The translations under genes and the position numbers were made by a program. This document shows positions 1 through 31,341 of a stretch of 64,000 nt of DNA, piece by piece. The stretch comes from Cololabis saira (lineage: Eukaryota; Chordata; Actinopteri; Beloniformes; Belonidae): NCBI RefSeq assembly GCF_033807715.1, contig NC_084600.1, positions 47,116,324 through 47,180,323 on the forward strand, given 5' to 3'. The first letter of the stretch is position 1; each line of letters starts with the position of its first letter. The notes beneath the pieces are model-generated. The model did no database searches. It was not told the DNA's origin and saw only the letters and a program-made list of their open reading frames with translations.

Positions 1-18617
<18,617 letters not shown>

Positions 18618-18633
18618 GTCGCCCCGGGGCCGG

Positions 18634-18663
18634 TGTTAGCTTAGCTTAGCTTAGCTTAGCTAG
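18634..18663 (-). repeat. (GCTAA)n run upstream of the dmpk start codon
   Basis: Five copies of TTAGC on the plus strand. On the transcribed strand it supplies the TAA stop in frame upstream of the dmpk ATG, so it probably lies in the 5' UTR. Confidence 0.8.
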
Positions 18664-18719
18664 CGCTGCAGGGGGGAGTCCATAACTCCAGGTGAGGACG
18701 AGGTTCCACCTGTAGAAAT

Positions 18720-20400
18720 AAGGGACAGTGTTGAGCCGCATTTTGTAATAACGATGCATTTTTTGTAATAAACTACTCGAACGCATTTTGTAATAAATTT
18801 TGCCGCTTTATGTAATAAGTTGTATTGTGTTCATCATGTCTTCAGATTGATATCTTATGGTTTTCTTTTTTCCAGACAAAGTTCTGACTTCTTATCTTCC
18901 GTCTGACAGTTTCGGCAGAACTTCCTCCTTCCTCTGTAACACTGTAATGTGTTGTTAGCAGGATGTCCAAGTAATTTGCTGAATAGGCTCCAGCTGATCC
19001 AAAATGCAGCAGCACGAGTGCTGACAGGAATCAGCAGGAGAGACCACGTCTCTCCAGTGTTAGCGTCGCTCCATTGGTTACCCGTAAAATTCAGAATCCA
19101 ATTTAAAATTTTATCACTTGCATATAAAGCCCAAAACGGCTTAGCTCCGCAGTATTTACAAGACCTGATAGTGCCTTATGTTCCTGTCAGAGCTCTCCGC
19201 TCTCAGAGTGCAGGTTTACTCGTAGTTCCTAGAGTATCTAAATGTAGATTTGGAGGGCGGGCGTTCTGCTATCAGGCACCATTACTATGGAACCAACTTC
19301 CAATCTGGGTTAAGGAGGCTGTCACCACCTCCACCTTTAAAACTAAACTTAAAACCTTTCTGTTTAGTAAAGCCTATAGTTAGTGTTTAGTAAACCTCTA
19401 GCTGGTGTTGGTAAATCTCTAGGTAGTGTAAACTCTAGTGTGTTAAAGTCCTGTAGTTTCTTGTGCTGGCCCCCCTTTTCTTCTCTTTTTTCTCTTTTGT
19501 ACATGGTGCAGCATCCTCCGCCGGTGGTGAAGAGCATATCTGAATGCACAACACCGGATCCTGCAGCGTGGGAGTGAGAGGGGCAGGGTAACGGCCCGGT
19601 CAGGCAGGGGAGAGGTTTGTCCGTCAAGACTCCTCTCCCTGGCCCTGCCCCTTCTCAACCTTTCACCGAATAAAACAGACACCAGCGCTGGATTTTGGAG
19701 GCCATAGAAATAAGGAAACAAGGACAACACACTATAAACAGAGATGAGGGAGCGCACATGCTCTCTCACACATGGACCAGCATCTTGGAGGGAGGACAGC
19801 GGGGGCGTGGCCGACCTGTCAAACCTGGCAGGTTGGTCACGCCCTCATAGTAACAACAGCTGATAAGAACGTGTCACTTCCCACCATGTGACCATGTTCC
19901 CACCAAGTTCTGCCAAAACTGTCAGACGGAAGGTAAGAAGTCGGAACTATGAGAAACCATAAGATATGTAATAAGTTATTACATTTTGAGAAGATTATTA
20001 CAAAATGCACTTGCAACTTTTTAATTCTCTAGAAAATGTAATAACATTGTGCATTATGCAATAACAATTCTAAAACATAGTTTATTTGTTTGTTATTGGC
20101 CTATACAATTCCAAACTTCAAATAGGCAACTAAAGTTATATTTGGAGTTTTATACATAGATTTATTGGGCTACAAAGCTCTGAGGGAAAATGCATAAAAA
20201 ACAACAAAAGTCACTCTTGTAAAAATTCATTGTTAAACAAACAACAATAATAGGTTTTATTACATAATGCACCATGTTATTACATTTCCTAGAAAACAAA
20301 AAAGTTGCAAGTGCATTTTATAATAATCTTCTCAAAATGCAATAACAAAATGTATTACAAAATGGGGCAGTTTATTACAAAATGCAGCTTTATTACAACC
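18720..20400. mobile_element. Foldback element built of TTTTGTAATAA arms enclosing a LINE fragment
   Basis: The left arm (18725-18920) and right arm (19900-20400) share inverted sequence, for example TATCTTATGG and CTTCCGTCTGACAGTTT (inverse at 19920-19937). Both carry many CATTTTGTAATAA words. A LINE RT fragment (18935-19383) and its 3' region lie in the loop. Exact ends and target duplication were not resolved. Confidence 0.65.
18935..19383 (+). pseudogene. Non-LTR retrotransposon RT C-terminus (L2/CR1-like)
   Basis: An open frame encodes NRLQLIQNAAARVLTGISRR, then VSPVLASLHWLPVKFRIQFK, LRSQSAGLLVVPRVSK, APLLWNQLPIWVKEA and FKTKLKTFLFSKAYS. This is the classic end of a fish L2/Rex-type RT. 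It is 5'-truncated, with a normal stop at 19381. Confidence 0.88.
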
Positions 20401-20859
20401 CTAGGTGGCGAGCCTACCTGTAGACGTCCGTCTGCCGCTTCACTCCACAGCGATTGTTCTCACATCCTCTTTCAGCAGGTCCTGTTCCTGTTTCTCTTCT
20501 CTTCCTCTCTATTCCCCTGATTCCCCCGACTCTCCCCCACCTCGTCTCTCCGGAGCAAAGACCAGACCTGGTCCTGTTCCTGTTTCTCCCTACTCTCCCC
20601 CCACTACCTTGTTTGCCAAGCCTGGTCTCTCCGGAGCAGAGACCAGACCTTGTTTGGTGTTGGGTCTCCTACGCTAGGCTAACCCCCCCTCCCTCTGTCC
20701 CGACCAGCCGGACACTAAACACTTCAACATTCCCTTTCTTCTTCTGTAACTCACATGTTTACCGTCCGTTCATCCTTCCCTGCTCTCCTTCCTTCTCTTC
20801 TGTCCTCGTTGTTGGTGACGTTGCTGTCAAATACTTAAATAAATACTGAAAACCTCCTA

Positions 20860-21048
20860 CTTTTTCAGCTGCAGAACGTTATTTTCAGTCTATTGTTTTG
20901 TGCTTGTTTAAGGTTTGTTATCATCATGTTGTCCAGACAGTTTCTGGGCAGCAGAACTAAAGTTTAGTTACTAAACATAGAACATGAAATCTCCCATAGA
21001 GAGTTCTGACAGCTGTAATGGCGCCGCTCCGCCACCAGATGGCAGTAT
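20860..21048 (+). repeat. Dispersed repeat, copy 1 (direct copy at 36576)
   Basis: The segment from TTTTTCAGCTGCAGAACGTT to CACCAGATGGCAG is repeated almost unchanged at 36576-36766, 15.7 kb away in the same orientation. Confidence 0.88.
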
Positions 21049-21049
21049 T

Positions 21050-21330
21050 ACTTATTGTGTGCAGGTTATGGGTAAAACCTATAAAACAAATACAAATCCT
21101 ATTTTCTTAATGCAGAAAAGAGCTTTAAGGATAATTAATAGATCTGACTATTGTGAACCAACAAATAATCTCTTTATTAAATATAATACTCAAATTCCAT
21201 GACATAGTAGAGCAGAAAAGTGTTTTATTTGCCTTTAAAGCAGCAGAAACTGCTTCCAAACTGCATTCAGGATTTGTTCCAAATAAAAGAAACCGCTCTG
21301 ACCTGAGGGGGAAACTCATGTTAAAAATAT
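21050..21330 (+). pseudogene. Non-LTR RT C-terminal fragment
   Basis: Encodes GKTYKTNTNPIFLMQKRALR then IINRSDYCEPTNNLFIKYNT and, after a frameshift near 21200, DIVEQKSVLFAFKAAETASK. This resembles the thumb-side end of fish LINE RTs. Confidence 0.8.
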
Positions 21331-21824
21331 ATAATATTATTATATTTTTAATATAATATTAAAAAGAGATGTTGGACCACCGTCATGTGCTCATGTGAAC
21401 TCTGGACTCTTATTGAACATTTTGTGAATATGTGAAATTCGACTTTGGGACTGGCTCAGTCTTCAACCTGGAATCAGCTTTAATGTGCCTCCTAAAATGG
21501 CCGCCTTGTCAAAGACTACAAGGACCAGTGTGCCTTGAGGGCGGCGCCTGAAGTGGCGCGCGCCCAATCACTGGCCAGGCGCTGATTACATCACCGCAGC
21601 CCGCAGAATCAAAAGTGTTTTGCCTCTCTTCAAACTCTCTCTTCTCTTCTGATCTTCATCATCTCTGCATCCCCTCGCTCCAGCTTGGCTTCGGCTTAAA
21701 GTTTAAAGTGCTTTAATAGCATTGAACTTGCATGACTGTACAGACAGACAACCATAAAGCAACTGAAATATCCTCCTATGTATGTATGTCCACATCAGCC
21801 CAGATGTAGAATAAGATACAGGTG

Positions 21825-22000
21825 AAGAATATGGTGTAAAAGTTAATTTATTTCAATAATTCAACTAGAATATGGTGTAAAAGTTAATTTATTTCAATAA
21901 TTCAACTAGAATATGGTGTAAAAGTTAATTTATTTCAATAATTCAACTAGAATATGGTGTAAAAGTTAATTTATTTCAATAATTCAACTTAAAAGGTGAA
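21825..22000 (+). repeat. 41-bp tandem repeat
   Basis: Four copies of GAATATGGTGTAAAAGTTAA plus TTTATTTCAATAATTCAACTA. The following 250 bp (to ~22260) look like the remainder of a Tc1-like MITE with CACCTTTAGTT/GGTGAAAC ends. Confidence 0.85.
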
Positions 22001-22413
22001 ACTAATATTACCTAGTCCTATTACATGCAAAGCAAGATATGTTAAACCTTTATTTGTTATAATTTTGATGATGGAATTGTTTATTGATTTCATAAAATAT
22101 TATCTAATTTAGTTTTTATTTGGGGTTTTCATAAACTGCGAGCCATAATCACCAAAATCATAACAAATAAAGGCTTGAAATATCTCACTGTGAATGTAGT
22201 GGGAAATAATAGATTTGTTTCACCTTTAGTTAAATTTACTACGATTAACGTTTTGCAATATATTCAAATTTTCCGACCTTCACCTGTAGATTATGACATC
22301 AATAAATAAGAGCATAATACATGTCCGTATTGGTTCAATACGGAACGCAACTTTTAATTCCCAACCCCTAGCTGGAGGTGAAGCCCGAGTCCTCCCCGCT
22401 GTCTGGCACGCAC

Positions 22414-22598
<185 letters not shown>

Positions 22599-23204
22599 TC
22601 TAAAGATCTGGTCACAGGTGCAGCAGGTCCTGTTGTCTTGCCCGCGCCTCAGTGATGAAACGGGAGCCTGATTACAGTGGACTGTCCCGCGCCTGGAAGC
22701 CGCGTCAAGAGGGTCCGTGATCGGGAAGGATCGGCCCGGCTGTTGCTGCAAGACTGTCGTTTCTTTTCAAAGTTAGGACCAGGAGAGAGCCGAGCGGCTG
22801 CTCGCTACCGGAGGATCCTGCAGGAACGATCGGCCAGTGGGATCCCCGCCGGACAGAGGAACCCAGCAGGATAGAGCCGAGCCAAAACGAAGGCTCTCCC
22901 GCACCTGGAAAACCCCGGCAGAAATTCAATCAGCACCCGAGAACGTGATCCGGACAGAGTCGCTGTCCTTCCCGTTCCGGAACCGAAGAAGCGTGAGGTT
23001 TATGTGTTTTGGGCGATCAGTTTAATCTAGAGCAGTTCAGAGCTAAATTTGTGTTTAATGAAGTTACTGTTTGTATATTACTGTGTAACGCCGGCAACTA
23101 CCGGCATTATTGTTCTTTGTTTATTTTGTGACGCCATTTTCGCCAGTTATTCACGGTTTAAATGCCGTGTTTTGTCATCTCGTCTGATTGCACGTAGCGT
23201 GGCG

Positions 23205-23945
23205 AGGGCGCCGCCATCTTTAAATACCACAGGGCGCCGCCATCTTTAAATACCACAGGGCGCGGCCATCTTTAAATACCATAGGGCGCCACTCACTCAC
23301 TCATCTTCTCCCGCTTTTCCGTTACCGGGTCGCGGGGGCAGCAGCCTCAGCAGGGATGCCCAGACTTCCCTCACCCCAGACACTTCCTCCAGCTCTTCCT
23401 CCATCTCTTCCTCCAGCTCTTCCTCCAGCTCTTCATCCAGCTCTTCCTCCATCTCTTCCTCCAGCTCTTCCGGGGGGAGTCCGAGGCGTTCCCAGGCCAG
23501 CCGAGAGACATAGTCTCTCCAGCGTGTCCTGGGTCTTCCCCGGGGTCTCCTCCCGGTGGGACATGCCTGGAACACCTCCCTAGGGAGGCGTCCAGGAGGA
23601 TCCGGTACAGATGTCCAAGCCACCTCAGCTGACTCCTCTCAATGTGAAGGAGCAGCGGCTCTACTCCGAGCTCCTCCCGGGTGACCGAACTCCTCACCCT
23701 ATCTCTAAGGGAGCGTCCAGCCACCCTGCGGAGGAAACTCATCTCGGCCGCTTGTATCCGCGATCTTGTCCTTTTGGTCACTACCCAAAGTTCATGACCA
23801 TAGGTGAGGGTAGGGGCGTAGATTGACCGGTAAATCGAGAGCTTCACCTTTCGACTCAGCTCCCTCTTCACCACGACGGTCCAGTACATCGCCACAGGGC
23901 GCCGCCATCTTTAAATACCACAGGGCGCCGCCATCTTTAAACACC
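23205..23945. repeat. 26-bp GCGCCGCCATCTTTAAATAC tandem, split by a LINE fragment
   Basis: About three units lie at 23207-23290 and two at 23896-23950. They are separated by an antisense LINE fragment (23297-23893), which appears to have inserted in the array. Confidence 0.85.
23297..23893 (-). pseudogene. Non-LTR RT C-terminal fragment with Glu-rich in-frame expansion
   Basis: The minus strand encodes YRSIYAPTLTYGHELWVVTK, AAEMSFLRRVAGRSLRDR, PLLLHIERSQLRWLGHL and, after a frameshift, PTGRRPRGRPRTRWRDYVSR. Then a PEELEEEMEEELDEELEE run made by ~15-bp tandem units leads to REVWASLLRLLPPRPG. It is a fish RTE/L1-like RT end. Confidence 0.85.
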
Positions 23946-23949
23946 ACAG

Positions 23950-24690
23950 GCTGACCTTTTGCCGGCCACGTGTTGCCACGTTTTTTTTTAAACATAGATG
24001 ATCGGAAGTTTTGTACCACGTGTTTATTGTTTTTGATTTCGTGTTCCTTCATGCAGTTAACGTTTTATTCTTGTTTTTCTTTATGGTTTATGTTTTTAAT
24101 GTAGCTTCCCGTCAGGATTTATTTGGGGTGTTGCTTTTACCATCTGCTTGACACCTGGATGTAAATAAATTCTGATTGATTTTAATGAGAGAAGTTTTCT
24201 GTGTTGTTTTACACATATTTGTCACAATGGCTGTTTGTCAGAGCCAGAGCCGAACTCTTTAAGTGCCTTCAACATTATCCACCAGGAATAACAGCCCTTA
24301 CTGTTATTATGGTGGAATAATCCCTAATTTTGAGACTGATTCCTGTTATTAAAGTTTTCATTTTCCTGGAAATCCAGGTGGTGCCCCGATGATTAATTCA
24401 TTTTGATAATTCAATTTGATAAATAGTCTACTTTATCAATTATTAATAATTGTTGAATAAAATGATTAATAACTCTTGATAACTGGAACAGCGCCCCCTA
24501 CGTGTGGCACAACAGAGATGGACGTCAATTAAGGCAAGAGAAATATGGAATAGTTGTGACAACGACCTAAAAATGTGCAGTTCTATCTACAAGTTCAAGA
24601 AAATGTTTAAAGAAAATATTGTAAATAAATATAAAACACTATAACTATAAAGTATATGATCAAAAACAATAATTAAATATAAAATAAAAC
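23950..24690. other. Intergenic AT-rich DNA, nothing recognised
   Basis: No open frame or terminal repeat was detected. It ends at the 8-bp target duplication of the giant element. Confidence 0.4.
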
Positions 24691-24701
24691 ATTCTTTATT
24701 T

Positions 24702-25906
<1,205 letters not shown>

Positions 25907-25925
25907 TAACATAATACAATAACAC

Positions 25926-26152
25926 AGTATGATAGGCTGCCCTCTGTTTATCCTCCCTGGAAATGTCTGCTCCCTTTTGACATGATGAGCTATGAGTGGC
26001 ACCAGTTCTCTCCTCCCCCTCTTCTCCACCAAGCGAAGCACCGGCTTCCCTGGATGTCTTCGCCCTGGCCGCCTCCGCGTGCTTTGCACCCCCAGCATTC
26101 CGAACACCCACTTCCTCCGCTTCCAGCCCCCAGCCATCCTGCCCCTTCCATA
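25926..26152 (-). pseudogene. ISXO2/Merlin-type transposase fragment (exon-like)
   Basis: After a possible acceptor CCAAAACACAG|TATGG the minus strand encodes YGRGRMAGGWKRRKWVFGML, then RRHPGKPVLRLVEKRGRREL and VPLIAHHVKR. This is the pattern of the DDE core of ISXO2-like (IS1595/Merlin) transposases: K/RxGRG, WVFGMxE/xV, then LVPLIxxHV. A frameshift after HHVKR moves the continuation to another frame. Upstream exons with the first Asp and Glu were not identified, so it may be truncated. It sits just inside the left arm, where a transposase gene would be expected. Confidence 0.68.
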
Positions 26153-26882
26153 CTGTGTTTTGGGGAAAATGACAGAACAAGAAACAAGATTATTAACCTT
26201 GTGTCAGATAAATTTATAATGTTAGCAGGAATAAAGTTGACAGATCTGATTAGACAAAGTAGAATGCAAGATTTCCATGGAATGGATGATTACTATAGCC
26301 AAATTTAAGAGTTTCTATAGGAATGATTCTGTCCCATTCTGTTTTTCATCACTATAAGCATGAACATTATAAATGATGGGCTGCTGTTTCAACTTGGCTT
26401 CTGTCCATCGGCAATCCAATCGTTTCACTGCGATTGAGAAGACAATCAACAATGTTTTTTTTTCTTGCCGATGTTATAAAACATACACACATGCTGCTAC
26501 AGCTGTGTAGCGCCCCACCCATTGTGCTCTGGCTCAGCTGATCGACGCTCAGACAGCAGTTAGATCTTGCAGTTTTTAACTCTTTTTATACACACAAAGT
26601 ACAGCCAAATACCAGGCTAAAAAATACAGTATAGATCTCCACATTAGGATGGTGGACCAGAGCATGTGAGGGAAACAGAGCAGGTGAGAATTTTCTTGCT
26701 CCTTGCTCACAGACCTGTCCAAAAAAGCAGCGTTGTACACTTAAACCCAAACCTGGCATCGTCAGATTCCAGTATGAGTTCTGTTTCAGGTCTCTTCCCT
26801 CCCACAGTTTGAATACTAATTTAATCAATTACATACTTTTCGATAAAAAACAGATCCAGCTAGAAAACAAGCTAGTTGTAGG

Positions 26883-27065
26883 TCAGGTATGGGTGGCCCT
26901 GGAGCTAAATTGGAGCGGGATGGAGCAGGAGCGCTGGTGAAATGCTCCTTCCCCATTTCTCTGTCCTTCTCTATGATGCAGCCTCTCCATCGCTGTCACG
27001 CAGACCTCCCGTTGCTTTGCCATTCTTGAAAGGGTTCTTGAGGATGCAGCAATGTTGTCCATCAT
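26883..27065 (-). other. Possible exon of an element-encoded DNA-binding protein
   Basis: The minus strand encodes MMDNIAASSRTLSRMAKQRE then VCVTAMERLHHRE, a helical stretch recalling C-terminal parts of Myb/SANT-like transposon proteins. The resemblance is weak. An (AAT)n tract (27080-27177) precedes it. Confidence 0.3.
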
Positions 27066-27079
27066 GAAATCAAGCTGGC

Positions 27080-27099
27080 AAATAATAATAATAATAATG

Positions 27100-27177
<78 letters not shown>
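27080..27177. repeat. (AAT)n microsatellite
   Basis: About 30 AAT units, one GAT interruption, within the giant element. Confidence 0.96.
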
Positions 27178-27179
<2 letters not shown>

Positions 27180-27283
27180 TAGAAAATGTCATGACATTTT
27201 GATATGGGCATGCCCTACGGCCCATTCGACCCCTCAATACTGACCAAAAAAGTTATCCCACAATGTTAGCCAAAGTTACCTAC

Positions 27284-27390
27284 CATTCAAATCGGTCCAC
27301 AGATCCACCATCTTTTTCTTCAGCTTCATTTTGTGATGACACCGGTTGCACTTGACTTTCCATCTCAGTATTTTTTTCTTTTGGAGCCAT
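27284..27390 (-). CDS. Probable first coding exon of a minus-strand gene in the giant element
   Basis: ATG at 27390, 35 codons of an acidic, Gln/Glu-rich peptide (MAPKEKNTEMESQVQPVSSQ...DRFEW), then a good donor ATG|GTAGGTAA at 27283. No family is recognised. Its position and strand fit the N-terminus of the transposase gene whose core lies at 25926-26152, but the intervening exons are not established. Confidence 0.45.
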
Positions 27391-27797
27391 TCAATTAGTT
27401 TGAGGTGTTTGTGGGTTTTTTTTGCCTTCTGTTAGCTCACTCAACTTGTTTGCTAACTTTAAACCACGCATGCCGTGTGCTCCTAAAATGAAACGTGCAG
27501 CTTGGTAAATGGCTATCCTGTTAAAATTACTGTCCGTCCTGCCAGAACATTCTGCTCCTCCTACAAGGCAGTTCCACCCAGGTTACACCGTGATAACTCC
27601 TGAGTTCTGGTGCGCGCCAATGCTGCGTTCATGACACCTCAGAACTCTGGGTTTCCCCATTGAAAACTCCCATTTCTGTCTTCAAAGCGTTCCAGACATT
27701 GACATTAGACATTGTTGTGTGATGTCAGAAAACTGATTCTCCAAGAAGACTCTGAATTTCCCGAGTAGGAGCACCAATATTAGGCCTTAGTTAAAAC

Positions 27798-28321
27798 TGA
27801 TGAAGCAGCTTGGCCCCCTGCAGGGGCAGGTTGCCCCAGTTCTACCTCCTGCAGGGCTTTGAACTAGGACCCAACACCTTTGTGTTAGCTTCAAACTTCC
27901 TACCCCCATGTAGAAGATCACACCTTGGAAGTTGGCTCAAACAGACAACTGGACTCAACACCTTTTGTTGTGACTCCAGCTTCCTACCCCCGTGCAGATC
28001 CCGACACCTTGGAAGTTGGCTCAAACAGATTTGAATCACGAGAGCACCCTATGGGGTGATTTGGAGGTCTGTGACAGTCATGGCAAATGTCTGATAATGA
28101 CATTTGGCCCGAGTCACATCCGACTGTAAATTACTTTTTGTCTCTCGCCTGATTTGTGTATTCTTGCTTTAACTTCTTGTATAAAAAGCTTGTTTCAATT
28201 TCACTCGGTGTCAGCCCACCGAACGAGACACTGTCTGTGTCGGTCTGCTGAACGCCGGCTAGAATAAAATCTCTCATACCACGAGCGGACTTCTGAACTG
28301 GTTTTTGATAATTCCTCAACA
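27798..28321 (+). mobile_element. Solo LTR inside the giant element, upstream of the CCDC106-like gene
   Basis: Begins TGATGAAGCAG and ends CTCAACA, flanked by AAAC on both sides (27794-27797, 28322-28325). It has TATAAAAA at 28180 and AATAAA at 28263. It is related to the LTRs at 10770 and 41790 but carries an internal duplication (CCTTGGAAGTTGGCTCAAAC at ~27922 and ~28010). It ends 92 bp before the ATG of the CCDC106-like gene and has the same orientation. Confidence 0.88.
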
Positions 28322-28413
28322 AAACCTTAGTTCCGAATTGGCCTGAACGCCGCACGCCGCACTTTTTTCTTTGCGCGCACTGACCGCGGCCCCAGCTACA
28401 GAAGAGTCTCAAG

Positions 28414-31341
28414 ATGGATGAGCTCGGAGTCTCACCTCCTCACAGGACCAGGCTAACCACGCAGAAGGAAAAAGCGGAAAAGGGAAATTCATCTGGAAAA
28501 CATGGTAAGATTAATCTAACTACGTTAAACTGTTAGCTCTTAATGTTAACTTTATGACACTTTTTTTTGAAAAGTTCACAATTCAAGTTGTCATAACAAA
28601 TACATCATTCTGACAAAATGTAAACTTTTCAAAAAGATGCTGCATATTTGACTCAGTAACACTTGAATAATGGCGAAGAAGAAGTTTACGTCGGTAAATT
28701 TGAAAGACTGACTTCTCAGTCATGTAACTGAAAGGGTGTGTGTAGAAGCTAATACACCTCGTGAAGGCTGACACTTTTTTAAACGAAAGACCCCAACTAA
28801 ACACGGAGCGGGATGGATGAGACGTCACTGAAACTTGATGTGATGAAGCTCTGCTGCCCCTGCTAGTTTTGGGGGGGTCACCAGACATAAAACCTGTTTT
28901 CTCTGTATTTTGAAGGTAGAGGCTTAGATTTATTAGGAATTCGTCTGAAAAAAATAATAATAGGTAAGAATTACAGTACATAAAAAATATGTGGTTATAA
29001 TGGGAGTCAATGGGGCAAATTTGGACATGAAGGTAAAGAGTGTAAGTTTTTTTAAATGAACTCTCATTGTTCCAAAAATAATAATGCATCAAAATAAATG
29101 TTATCAATTATTGACAGTCAATGCTGTAATATATTTCACTTTTAACCTAATTTTTGAAAATATTGCATATTTTGTGATTTTCCTATTGAAAAAATCAGGA
29201 GTTGTAAAAATAATATTTAAAGATTATAATTAACTTTATATCTATGGGTAGGTCTGAAGTTGTTGAAAAGATTGTATGTGGTGAAAGTGAAAATAAATAT
29301 GTATTACATTTGTATTGCACTTTTATGAGATGGTAGTCAATGAGGCAAATTTGGACTATGGGTAAAAAGTGTATATTAATTTTAAGGGATGCTCGAGGGT
29401 TAAAGAATGATGGGTGTGTACGCTGTGGGTGCGAAAGTTGTGTCATAGCTGTGTTTGTTGTTGTAGGTGTTTGTATACAATAAGCAATCAAACTGATGTA
29501 ATCAACTATCAATCCTTGCATCCATAGCTTTGACATGTCTCAAGGAGGCTCAACAGTCCAGAAGAGAAGACAGTGATGATGAAGCGATGAGGGGATCTGA
29601 GATGCAGCATGACAGTGAAGACGACAGTGAGGATGACTCTGAATCCAGCTCTGAATCCAGCTCTGACAGGATAAGGAGAAAAAGGCGAAGAAAAGCAAAC
29701 ATCGCTCTCGCCTGCGGGGTATGTGAAACTTATTTCTTGGCTGGCTTGAGCTGTATGTGTCTGTTGTCCCTACAAGTAGATCAATCTCTCATGACAAGCT
29801 GACAGGGCTTGAAATTAACTTTTTGACTTACTAGCCAAGTGGCTAGTAGATGAAAAAAGTTATTAGCCAACCAGATTTTTTACTAGCCAAAACCAAAACG
29901 TTGCTTTACTTTTGTATTTCGACATCATTTGTATATAGCAGTCATCGTAGTACCATATTACATCAATCCTGTTTTTCTATACGCTACAATTATCATTCAG
30001 TAGTGTACTACTATACTATTGGTGGAAAATGAGATTGCATGATGTGTTCTTGTATAATTTAATTTCAGTAGTTGCCTACTTAATTGTAAATCTAACATTT
30101 ATGGAGGAATATATAGCATTACACCTTCAAAGTAACACTTTGATCCTGTCCTGTCTGTATATTCTATAATGCAGCAGGTGTATTGTATAAATAATGTGTT
30201 TATTCTGGGCTGGATAAAAATGTCCAAATGAGAACGAACAAGTGCATTTAAAAACAAGCAGCCTTTTTATTATTAGCTCGAAAGTGTCTTATTAAGACTA
30301 CAACAACCAACCTAGCCTGTCTTAAGACAACCACAATACACCAGCTAAACCATTTAAGGAACTATACAGTGTGTCCCCTGCTGGTCAAACTGAGACATTG
30401 CATTGGTCCATTTTCTCCAGTTGTTCTTCAGAGTGTTTACTATTCATTCTTCAGAGTCAGACTCAGACGGTTCACCCGGAGTTGACATCAAGAATAAAAA
30501 ATAAAAAGGTGCAATGGTGCGCACAGTATTGGGAATCTCAATTTGATTTATAAAGGGCACAACAGTTGGGAATCTCGATTTTTCTAACTAGCCAAGTGGC
30601 AAGAAAATCTGTCTCGCCACTTGAGGAATTTGGGTCGCAAATGGCAAGTGGAGAGTGCTAAATTCAAGCCCTGCACGCTGATAGAGGGATGTACCAGAAG
30701 GACCAGTACGGTCCAAATGAATGTTCATTTCCAAAAATGATTCACCCCAAATGTGTCCATTTTTATTTAGCATTTTCCCCTCTTTTTCTCCCAATTTAGC
30801 CTTGATAATTCCCTGTGTGTGTCATGGTGTTTCCATGTACCTTGGTGAAGTTGTGCCAGAAAATCCTTCTACACTGTGTTGAGGTGTCACATATGGGATT
30901 AGTGTGTCTCGCGGCACATTGAACATTAACAGTAAAATACAATGATTTGTTTTTTTCTTCTCATCAATCTCATGATTCAAATGATACATTCCTTCTTGTT
31001 CTTGTGTGTTTATATTAGTTGGAGGACCAGGTGATGTGGTGAAGAGGTACCAGGAAGTCCTTGCCATTTTCCAGACGGGGAAGAATATGGCCAAATCCTT
31101 CGAGAAGTATGGAGTAGACAGACTTACTATTGTGAGGACTGCAGCGATTGCCGAGCTCGCAATAGCTGCTCCAGAAGAATATGATCAGGTGGAGAAGGGG
31201 GAGACAGTGGCAGACTTTGCTAAAAGATGCAAGGAGGTTATAAAGGCCACTAAAGTCATTTCTGCTACAATACATAAAATGAAGGATGATAGAATTATGC
31301 CAGCCTATCATACTGTGTTATTGTATTATGTTACTAAATAA
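28414..31341 (+). CDS. CCDC106-like gene carried by the giant element (three exons)
   Basis: Exon 1 is 28414-28504 (MDELGVSPPHRTRLTTQK, donor CATG|GTAAGA). Exon 2 is 29528 to 29718 or 29722: it has acidic serine runs (DSEDDSEDDSESSSESSSD), then the basic stretch RIRRKRRRK. Exon 3 is 31019-31341 with VKRYQEVLAIFQTGKNMAKS, VDRLTIVRTAAIAELAIAAP and a charged end, stop at 31339. The ...GVDRxTIxRTAxIAELxIAAPE pattern is that of coiled-coil domain-containing protein 106 relatives, which are numerous in fish. CCDC106 itself is a nuclear p53-binding protein in mammals. Phases work if exon 2 ends at 29722 (donor GTGAAA). A hAT element occupies intron 2. Confidence 0.72.
29803..30673. mobile_element. 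Non-autonomous hAT element in intron 2 of the CCDC106-like gene
   Basis: Termini CAGGGCTTGAAATTAAC and GCTAAATTCAAGCCCTG with 8-bp flanks CAAGCTGA / CACGCTGA (one mismatch). Both ends repeat CTAGCCAAGTGGC-like words. No ORF. Confidence 0.88.
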
